9,705 nt of DNA from an uncultured Actinomyces sp. (GTDB lineage: Bacteria; Actinomycetota; Actinomycetes; Actinomycetales; Actinomycetaceae). Under the pieces are notes generated by a model. It did not search any database and was not told the origin of the DNA. It saw only the letters and a program-made list of their open reading frames with translations. This document shows positions 1 through 4,539 of this stretch, in pieces. Position numbers and translations under genes: made by a program. The stretch is from contig CABKMZ010000074.1 in assembly GCA_902373545.1 (NCBI GenBank), positions 1 through 9,705 on the forward strand, given 5' to 3'. Every line of letters begins with the position of its first letter. Position 1 is the stretch's first letter.

Positions 1-52
1 GCCGATGGTACTGCAACCGATGGGTTGTGGGAGAGTAGGACACCGCCACAAC
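1..52 (+). rRNA. rrf: 5S ribosomal RNA, 3' end only
   Basis: The first bases match the conserved 3' half of bacterial 5S rRNA: GCCGATGGTACTGC, the helix formed by GCAACC (13-18) and GGTTGT (23-28), then GGGAGAGTAGGACACCGCC. The 5' part of the gene lies outside the window. The 3' end is placed near 52 because the terminal GCCACAAC should pair with the 5' end of the molecule, which is not visible, so the boundary may be off by a few bases. It implies that an rRNA operon ends at the left edge and is transcribed rightward. Confidence 0.93.
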
Positions 53-61
53 ACACCGACG

Positions 62-98
62 GAAGCGGCCAGAGACTTATATAGTCTCTGGCCGCTTC
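62..98 (+). terminator. rRNA operon hairpin terminator
   Basis: A perfect 16-bp inverted repeat, 62-77 against 83-98, closes a 5-nt TATAT loop ten bases after the 5S rRNA. There is no run of T after the stem, which is common for terminators in high-GC actinobacteria. Its position directly behind 5S rRNA makes a role as rRNA terminator the simplest reading. Confidence 0.85.
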
Positions 99-108
99 AC
101 TGCGCGCT

Positions 109-144
109 GAATGCTATCTTTGCTTGCCGAATGCTGTCTTTGCT
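109..144. repeat. Imperfect 20-bp-period direct repeat
   Basis: GAATGCTATCTTTGCT (109-124) recurs as GAATGCTGTCTTTGCT (129-144), 15 of 16 bases identical with a period of 20. It lies just past the rRNA terminator. The rest of 99-293 shows no gene; its function, if any, is unknown. Confidence 0.6.
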
Positions 145-264
145 GATGTCGCTCTCCACGGCGCTGGTTACCCACACGAGCCACCACGGCCTCGTCCAGC
201 AACGCAGCACGCCTGACGTCCAGTAGATGAAAAACCACACGTCACGGACCAACGTCGCCCACGT

Positions 265-292
265 TTGGCCGACTTGCGTGCGATGCTATACC
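265..292 (+). promoter_or_regulatory. Possible promoter of the exporter gene
   Basis: TTGGCC (265-270) and TATACC (287-292) are 16 bp apart and resemble sigma-70-type -35 and -10 boxes. If this -10 is used, transcription would begin near 299, inside the gene as called from 294, and the ATG at 363 would be the true start. A second reading is an extended -10, TGC followed by GATGCT (279-287), whose spacing would give a leaderless mRNA starting at the ATG at 294. The sequence alone does not decide. Confidence 0.3.
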
Positions 293-293
293 T

Positions 294-1658
294 ATGGTCA
301 CTTCTGCACACCCGCTCGGGCCTCACCACCACGGTGGCAAAGATGAGGTCCTCGCCCAACGTATGGCGGCGCATGACCGCCTTGCCCACCAATCTCAGGT
401 CGTTCTGCGGCTCGGACAGATGCTGCTCTCTTTCGGGGCGAGCGCCTATCGCGTGAAGAAATCCATGGCGGACGTCGCGCGCGCCGTCGGCATTTCTGAG
501 CACCGCGCTCAGGTCACCTACACGGAGATCATCACGACGGCGTACGCACACGGCACGTTCCGCACTGAGCTGGCCGAGCAACGCCTCATGGGTGTCAACG
601 CCGACAAGATCGACCGCATCAACAACTACGTTGCCTCCCTCAACGGCAAGTCTGCGCGCGTCGAGGACGTGTCCGACGAGCTCGACAAGATCGCGAAGGT
701 TCCCGGCCTCTACGACTGGTTCTCCAACGCGCTTGCCTCAGGCCTTGCCTGTGCGGCGTTCGCATTCCTCAATGGCGGGGGATGGGTCGAGTGCTCTGCT
801 GTCGCCGTCGCCTCGTTCTTCGGACAAGCGCTGCGCCGCCAGATGCTGATCCGCCACATGAACCACTTCGGCGTGTGGATGGCCTGTGGCGCTCTCGCCG
901 CGATGATCTACATTTTGTTGGTCGCACCGGCTCAGCAATTCCTCGGTATTGAATCGACGCACCAGGCCGGCTTTATTTCCGCGCTGCTCTTCCTGGTCCC
1001 TGGCTTCCCGCTGGTGACTGGCCTGATCGATTTGGTGCGACAAGACTTCCAAGGTGGAGTCGGTCGCCTCGTGTACGTGACGATGCTCGTCATGTCAGCG
1101 GGTGTGGCCGTCTGGGCGATTTCGGCTGTCTTCGGCTGGTCGGTGACCCCTGAGTATGGCGTTGCGCTCGTTCCATGGCTGCACTACCTTCTGCGCTTCC
1201 TCGCCAGCTTCGTTGCAGCGTACGGGTTTGCGATGCTCTTCAATTCACCGCAACGCGTGTGTGCGACGGCCGCACTCATCGGTGCCGTTATCAACACCGC
1301 TCGTATCGCCCTGCACCTGGAACTTGGCGTTCCTGCCCCTGCTGCCGTCGGCCTCGCCGCGCTCGCAGCTGGCCTTCTCGCCGTCTTCGTGGCCCGCAGG
1401 ACGCGCTTCTCGCGCGTGACCCTGTCCGTGCCTGCTGTCGTCATCATGATCCCCGGTGTGCCGCTCTATCGTGCTCTGACCTACCTGAACAACCAGCAGA
1501 TCGACGATGCGCTCGCCGCGCTCTTCACGGTCATGTTCACGATCGTCGCGATCGGCATGGGCCTCGCGCTCTCCCGTATGCTGACGGATAAGAACTGGCT
1601 CGTCGAAAAGCAAGAACGAGTCCCGAACCTGTGGGAATACGAGGAGGAGAACGCATGA
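294..1658 (+). CDS. thrE: Threonine/serine exporter (ThrE family) membrane protein
   Basis: This 454-residue protein is a fused ThrE-type exporter, a family that expels threonine and serine across the cytoplasmic membrane using the proton gradient. A soluble N-terminal part (about 1-140) carries the family motif FGASAYRV (47-54). The first membrane domain (about 145-270) contains PGFPLVTGLIDL (236-247). A second, ThrE_2-like membrane half (about 275-440) contains IPGVPLYRA (386-394). About ten hydrophobic spans are visible. The length is close to that of Corynebacterium glutamicum ThrE (about 489 residues). The start is uncertain: ATG 294 gives a His-rich N-terminus (HPLGPHHH) with no ribosome-binding site, while ATG 363 (residue 24) has AGATGAGG at 341-348, rather far upstream. 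Either start leaves the domain intact. The stop overlaps the next small gene by ATGA. Family assignment is firm; the exact substrate is inferred. Confidence 0.88.
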   Translation: MVTSAHPLGPHHHGGKDEVLAQRMAAHDRLAHQSQVVLRLGQMLLSFGASAYRVKKSMADVARAVGISEHRAQVTYTEIITTAYAHGTFRTELAEQRLMGVNADKIDRINNYVASLNGKSARVEDVSDELDKIAKVPGLYDWFSNALASGLACAAFAFLNGGGWVECSAVAVASFFGQALRRQMLIRHMNHFGVWMACGALAAMIYILLVAPAQQFLGIESTHQAGFISALLFLVPGFPLVTGLIDLVRQDFQGGVGRLVYVTMLVMSAGVAVWAISAVFGWSVTPEYGVALVPWLHYLLRFLASFVAAYGFAMLFNSPQRVCATAALIGAVINTARIALHLELGVPAPAAVGLAALAAGLLAVFVARRTRFSRVTLSVPAVVIMIPGVPLYRALTYLNNQQIDDALAALFTVMFTIVAIGMGLALSRMLTDKNWLVEKQERVPNLWEYEEENA

Positions 1659-1810
1659 AGTTCGAGATTGAAGCAAGCCTGAAGCCGCCGTCGTTCGAGG
1701 TTGAGTACGAGATCGACCGTGACGAGATTCGCGCCGTCGGACGCAACATCGCGATCGTGTGCGTGGCGGCTGTGACCGCTCGAGTGCTCGTCGCGCTGAT
1801 TTCACGCTGA
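1655..1810 (+). CDS. Unrecognised 51-residue single-span membrane protein
   Basis: The ATG overlaps the exporter stop codon (ATGA, 1655-1658) and is preceded at 4 bp by GAGGAGGAGA (1641-1650), a strong ribosome-binding site. Translation is therefore probably coupled to the exporter. The protein begins MKFEIEASLKPPSFEVEYEI, an acidic soluble segment that may form short beta strands. A charged stretch DRDEIRAVGRN follows, then a hydrophobic segment (about 33-49, IAIVCVAAVTARVLVALI) ending in Ser-Arg-stop. I do not recognise a family. A membrane helix near the C-terminus with charges before it suggests a small integral membrane protein that could associate with the exporter; this is inference from context. 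A hairpin terminator starts 14 bp after its stop, so the two genes form a complete transcription unit. Confidence 0.75.
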   Translation: MKFEIEASLKPPSFEVEYEIDRDEIRAVGRNIAIVCVAAVTARVLVALISR

Positions 1811-1823
1811 CGCTCATTCATCG

Positions 1824-1859
1824 ACGAGGCCGTGGCCGGGAAACCGGTCGCGGCCTCGT
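1824..1859 (+). terminator. Terminator of exporter operon
   Basis: Segments 1824-1839 and 1844-1859 form a 16-bp stem in RNA (two G-U wobbles) capped by a GAAA tetraloop, a very stable GNRA loop. It starts 14 bp after the stop of the small membrane protein gene. The following bases (TTGCGTG) contain no long T run. Confidence 0.8.
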
Positions 1860-1866
1860 TGCGTGT

Positions 1867-1938
1867 CCGTGCCCCGCCAGGTTTACACCTGGCCGTGCCC
1901 CGCCAGGTTTACACCTGGCCGTGCCCCGCCAGGTATAC
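1867..1938. repeat. 26-bp tandem palindromic repeats (about 2.8 copies)
   Basis: The unit CCGTGCCCCGCCAGGTTTAC followed by ACCTGG occurs exactly at 1867-1892 and 1893-1918. A third, partial copy begins at 1919 and holds for 20 bases with one change (AGGTATAC). Each full unit contains the inverted repeat GCCAGGT-ttac-ACCTGGC, able to form a 7-bp hairpin. Copies are head-to-tail with no spacers. Confidence 0.85.
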
Positions 1939-2058
1939 GGCTGTAGCGCGAGCATCGGCCCCCGGCCGGGCTGCTTTGTGTGCCCGTGGGCGGCGGCCCG
2001 CCCGCGAGATCGCCACACGCGAGCCTGACGGCTCGGAGTGGTCGATCTCGAAGCCCGG

Positions 2059-2216
2059 CCAGGCCCCGCCACCGCCCACGGACACCGCAGCCAGGCCTCA
2101 CAAGCGCCGTGTCTACCTCCAACCAGGTGGGGCGGTGCAGTCAGGCCTCGCAGGCCGCGTGTTGGCTTTTGATTACCAGGCCCCGCCACCGCCCACGGGC
2201 ACCGCAGCCAGACCTC
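2059..2216. repeat. 41-bp direct repeat, two copies 117 bp apart
   Basis: Copies lie at 2059-2099 and 2176-2216 and share 39 of 41 bases; both begin CCAGGCCCCGCCACCGCCCA. The tail of the unit reappears in degenerate form at about 2136-2162 (GCAGTCAGGCCTCGCAGGCC). Part of it also appears inverted at 1982-1993 (GCCCGTGGGCGG). The pattern looks like accumulated copies of one sequence family rather than a single duplication. Confidence 0.8.
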
Positions 2217-2276
2217 GGTGGTCATGCGACGGCTTTTATGTGATCGTATTGGTGGCTTTCGATCTTCTCAGCAATT

Positions 2277-2381
2277 TCGCACGTAATTCCCCTGCGACTG
2301 TTTCAAGATGTGAACTCAAGGTGTTGAAATTGCAACGTTTTCGGGCATTGTTGAAAGTTCATGCAATCGAATTACGTGCGA
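2277..2381. repeat. AT-rich element with 13-bp terminal inverted repeats
   Basis: TCGCACGTAATTC (2277-2289) is the exact reverse complement of GAATTACGTGCGA (2369-2381). Inside, TGAACT (2311-2316) and AGTTCA (2356-2361) form a nested inverted pair, so the 105-bp segment can fold back on itself. It is clearly less GC-rich than the genes around it. It has no gene of its own and no obvious target-site duplication. It may be a miniature mobile element, a remnant of one, or a dispersed intergenic repeat. Confidence 0.6.
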
Positions 2382-2486
2382 CTTTGAGGGAGTAGGTTCT
2401 TTCAGGGGCTACGGGCACCACAGGCCGCGCGCTCTTGAGAGCTTTGCGGTGGCCTTGATGGTTTGAGGGGACGACAAGGAGGCACA

Positions 2487-2522
2487 CGAATGGGGCCGAC
2501 CTGCACAGGTCGGCCCCATTCG
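2487..2522 (-). terminator. Hairpin terminator of the leftward transporter gene (distal)
   Basis: A perfect 16-bp stem, 2487-2502 against 2507-2522, has a 4-nt loop (GCAC). It lies about 90 bp beyond the stop of the transporter gene. Being symmetric, it may also block rightward read-through. No long T run follows on either side. Confidence 0.75.
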
Positions 2523-2523
2523 C

Positions 2524-2557
2524 ACGGGCGGGGGAGGATGGGGGGATCCCCGCCCGT
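2524..2557 (-). terminator. Second hairpin after the transporter gene (proximal)
   Basis: ACGGGCGGGG (2524-2533) pairs with CCCCGCCCGT (2548-2557) around a 14-nt loop. It sits between the transporter stop codon and the stronger hairpin at 2487-2522, separated from that one by a single base, so the two may act as a tandem terminator. Confidence 0.5.
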
Positions 2558-2612
2558 TCGCAAGGCTGCAGGGTCTTTGGGTGGTGTGGAGGTGACCCCG
2601 CTGCCAACGTCT

Positions 2613-4205
2613 CTACATGCCGCCCAGGATCTGAGCGACGACGATCTTTCCGACCATGGCGACCGGGTAGACCAGGGCGTAGCCCAGCGCCACACGCGGA
2701 TCGGAGTTGGTCCGGCCGTTCGCGAAGGCCAGAACCGCGGGCTGCGTCTGCGCGCCGCCGAGCAGGCCGGCGAGCTTCGTGCCGCCCATCTTGAACACCC
2801 ATCGCATGGTGATGTACAAGCCGATAGCCATGGTCGACGTGATGATCGCGCCGAGGATGAAGATGTTGACCCACGCGCCTGAGGTGAAGGCCTCGAGGAT
2901 CTGGCCGCCAGCCTTCGCGCCCGCCTGGGCGAGGAAGATCAGCAGGCCGAGCTCGGCGATAACCTGGCAGGTGGTGAAGGGCAGGGCCGTCGCGATGGGG
3001 CCGATACGGCCCAGGCGGCCGAAGATGAGGCCGACGATGAGGGTGCCGGCGGCGGAGCCGATCGAGAAGTAGTCGCCGGATGGGGTCAAGATCGGCAGCT
3101 CGCCGATTGCAATGCCGATGGCCATGCCCAGGCCCAGGGCGATCGGGTTGAGGTCGGTGAGGCCATGCGAGGAGTCACCAAAGAATTTGGTGATCTCAGC
3201 CATCTTCGAGGTGGGGGCGACGACGCGCACGCGGTCACCCTCCTGGAGGACGAGGCCGGGCTCGGCGACCATGTCGACGTCGCCGCGGCGCACGCGGGAG
3301 ATCGTCGCGGAGAACTGCTTGGCCAGGCCCAGGGAGGCCACCGTTCGGCCGGAGACCTTGGGGTTGGAGATCGTCATGCGGCGGAAGTCCAGGTAGGTGC
3401 GGTCCTGCATGAGCGAATGGGACGACGCGTGGCCCAGTTCGGTAGCAGCGCGGGCGACGAGCTCGCGGGGGCCGACGACGGTCACGAGGTCGCCGGGATC
3501 AAGGGTGTCGGACATCTGCGGACGGGTGATCGGGCCGGTCTCGCCGCGGCGCAGACGGGAGAAGGACACCTTCTCGCCGAGCTTCTCGTAGATGTCACCA
3601 ACAAAGGGGTGGTCGTCGCGCTCCACGCGAATCGTGCGGTTTGACAGGGGAGAGGGAGCGTCTTTGTCATTGCGGCCGTAGTGGAGGGCTGCCATGGAAG
3701 CAGCGAGCATGCCGATGACGCCGAAGAGGTAGGCGATCGAGTAGCCGACCGTGGCCGTCGCGGGGTCACCGCTGGCCTCGCCGGCGGCAGCCAGGGCAGG
3801 GGTGTTCGTCACGGCGCCCGCGAAGGTACCGGCGATCAGGGGCACGGACATGCCCATGGCCTTGCCGACGTACAAGCCCAGTGTGGCGGCAATGCCGTAG
3901 AAGGCGACCATCGCCAGGATCGGGCCGACTGCCGTCTTGAGGTTGTGGAAGAAGGAAGCACCAGAATTAATGCCGATCGCAAACGTGAAGAGCGTCAGGC
4001 CCAGCGTGCCCAGCTGCTTGGTCACCTGCAGTTCGATCCCGTTGGACTGGGACCAGGCTGCCATGACGATGGCGAAAAAGAGAACGGCAGCGGCGCCCAA
4101 GCCGATGCCCTTGATCTTGACTTTGCCGAAGGCCATGCCGATGCCGATAAGGAGGAACAGGAACAGCACTGGCTGCTCGTGCAGTATCTCGAAGACCTTG
4201 ACCAC
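2613..4205 (-). CDS. Aspartate:alanine exchanger family transporter with RCK_C domains
   Basis: This 530-residue membrane protein has the AAEx (AspT/YidE-like) layout: a first membrane half (about 1-185), a cytoplasmic middle with two RCK_C (TrkA_C-type) ligand-binding domains (about 200-355), and a second membrane half (about 365-530). The two halves carry matching motifs, GAVTNTPALAAA (about 130-141) and GAQTQPAVLAFA (about 488-499), as expected for an internally duplicated family. The GTG at 4205-4203 is chosen as start because GGAG (4217-4214 on this strand) lies 8 bases upstream. The longer frame reaching 4250 would use TTG inside a likely -10 box. AspT proper exchanges aspartate for alanine; most relatives have no proven substrate, so only membrane transport of a small carboxylate or amino acid is supported. 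It is divergent from the ilv operon. Confidence 0.85.
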   Translation of the reverse strand: MVKVFEILHEQPVLFLFLLIGIGMAFGKVKIKGIGLGAAAVLFFAIVMAAWSQSNGIELQVTKQLGTLGLTLFTFAIGINSGASFFHNLKTAVGPILAMVAFYGIAATLGLYVGKAMGMSVPLIAGTFAGAVTNTPALAAAGEASGDPATATVGYSIAYLFGVIGMLAASMAALHYGRNDKDAPSPLSNRTIRVERDDHPFVGDIYEKLGEKVSFSRLRRGETGPITRPQMSDTLDPGDLVTVVGPRELVARAATELGHASSHSLMQDRTYLDFRRMTISNPKVSGRTVASLGLAKQFSATISRVRRGDVDMVAEPGLVLQEGDRVRVVAPTSKMAEITKFFGDSSHGLTDLNPIALGLGMAIGIAIGELPILTPSGDYFSIGSAAGTLIVGLIFGRLGRIGPIATALPFTTCQVIAELGLLIFLAQAGAKAGGQILEAFTSGAWVNIFILGAIITSTMAIGLYITMRWVFKMGGTKLAGLLGGAQTQPAVLAFANGRTNSDPRVALGYALVYPVAMVGKIVVAQILGGM

Positions 4206-4249
4206 GATGTAATCTCCGTGCGTGTATTGATGGTGTGTGCTACGAATCA

Positions 4250-4255
4250 ATTAAA
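4250..4255 (-). promoter_or_regulatory. Likely -10 box of the transporter gene
   Basis: On the minus strand 4255-4250 reads TTTAAT, five of six bases of the TATAAT consensus. Transcription would start near 4243, leaving a leader of about 38 nt before the GTG start. No good -35 box is seen at 16-18 bp. The position argues against translation starting at the upstream TTG. Confidence 0.4.
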
Positions 4256-4357
4256 CCAGTTTCAGGTGCTGTGTCTCTCAGTCCATCGTCCTAGATGGCG
4301 CGGGCATACGGAAGGTCCGCACAATGAGATAGTCAAGAGCGCTTGGCGGTGTCGAGT

Positions 4358-4363
4358 TACGGT
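4358..4363 (+). promoter_or_regulatory. Candidate -10 box for the ilv leader transcript
   Basis: TACGGT matches the T-A-n-n-n-T core of -10 boxes and ends 6 bases before the leader-peptide ATG at 4370, a spacing that would start the RNA at that ATG. This fits the lack of a ribosome-binding site there. An alternative pair is TTGGCG (4343-4348) and TAGCAT (4366-4371), 17 bp apart, but it would start the RNA after the leader ATG. Confidence 0.35.
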
Positions 4364-4369
4364 ATTAGC

Positions 4370-4441
4370 ATGCTCGACGTTCGTGAGATTGGAATCCGCG
4401 CCCTGGTCCTGGTACCCGGGCGTGCGATGCCTGCCGCGTAA
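4370..4441 (+). CDS. ilvBNC leader peptide (attenuator)
   Basis: This 23-codon frame ends with TAA at 4439-4441, 98 bp before ilvB. Eight of its 23 residues are branched-chain: Leu2, Val4, Ile7, Ile9, and the run Leu12-Val13-Leu14-Val15 within RALVLVPGR. Such clustering of the codons for the operon's end products is the hallmark of a leader peptide whose slow translation reports shortage of charged Leu, Val or Ile tRNA. Attenuation of ilvB by leader peptides is known in actinobacteria. There is no clear ribosome-binding site upstream, so translation is probably leaderless. The first stem arm of the attenuator lies within its codons. It is not expected to act as a protein. Confidence 0.8.
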   Translation: MLDVREIGIRALVLVPGRAMPAA

Positions 4442-4481
4442 CGAGAGGATGGATCGCACGCCTATTCCCCGCATCCGCGCC
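4397..4481 (+). promoter_or_regulatory. ilv attenuator: competing RNA pairings
   Basis: Three hand-found pairings compete for one segment. Arm 2 (4419-4428, GGCGTGCGAT) overlaps a hairpin in which 4397-4403 pairs with 4418-4424 (one wobble). Arm 2 also pairs perfectly over 10 bp with 4453-4462 (ATCGCACGCC). Extended to 4430, it pairs over 11 bp, with C4425 bulged, with 4471-4481 (GCATCCGCGCC), the left arm of the terminator. A ribosome stalled on the first Leu/Val codons would mask 4397-4403 and free arm 2. Pairing of arm 2 with 4471-4481 would then prevent terminator formation. The pairings are seen in the sequence; the switching order is inferred. Confidence 0.65.
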
Positions 4482-4507
4482 AATGCGCGGAATTGACGGG
4501 GGTTTTT
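4467..4507 (+). terminator. Intrinsic terminator of the ilv attenuator
   Basis: CCCCG (4467-4471) pairs with CGGGG (4497-4501). Beyond an internal loop, TCCGCGC (4474-4480) pairs with GCGCGGA (4485-4491) around a CAAT loop. The stem is followed by GTTTTTCTTT, a real T-tract that is unusual for this high-GC window. It ends 32 bp before the ilvB start, the expected place for a premature-termination site. Confidence 0.8.
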
Positions 4508-4539
4508 CTTTGAGACGGTCCCAACGATTGAGAGGACGA

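Larger units (their letters stand above)
1860..2486. other. Repeat-rich intergenic region without a credible gene
   Basis: This stretch lies between the terminators of two convergent transcription units. Open frames exist on both strands, but none has a ribosome-binding site or a recognisable product, and the direct repeats run through them. It contains the tandem palindromes at 1867-1938, a small hairpin CGAGCC-tgac-GGCTCG (2020-2035), the 41-bp direct repeat at 2059-2216, and the inverted-repeat element at 2277-2381. GC content falls sharply after about 2220, which separates a GC-rich repeat block from an AT-richer one. Confidence 0.65.

Noticed and set aside
1867..1938. Short CRISPR-like array
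   Set aside because: The 26-bp units are directly adjacent with no variable spacers, and no cas genes are present.
2277..2381. Insertion sequence
   Set aside because: At 105 bp it is too short to encode a transposase, and no flanking target duplication is seen; kept only as an inverted-repeat element.
1818..2395. Possible genes on either strand of the repeat block (a 187-codon frame rightward, a 135-codon frame leftward)
   Set aside because: No ribosome-binding site, low-complexity Pro/Arg/Gly-rich products, and the frames run through direct repeats and a terminator hairpin.
4206..4250. Longer transporter start at TTG 4250
   Set aside because: No ribosome-binding site there, and it lies within a probable -10 box; GTG 4205 has GGAG at 8 bases.
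4404..4424. T-box riboswitch, prompted by TGGTACC in the ilv leader
   Set aside because: Only seven bases match the T-box sequence, there is no room for a specifier stem, and the leader peptide with branched-chain codons explains the region.
3681..4496. 271-codon rightward frame opposite the transporter gene
   Set aside because: It is antisense to the transporter and extends across the promoter region and attenuator; low-complexity composition.
4483..4539. Longer ilvB start at ATG 4483
   Set aside because: That ATG lies in the loop and right arm of the attenuator terminator, and the added residues are not part of the family's N-terminus.
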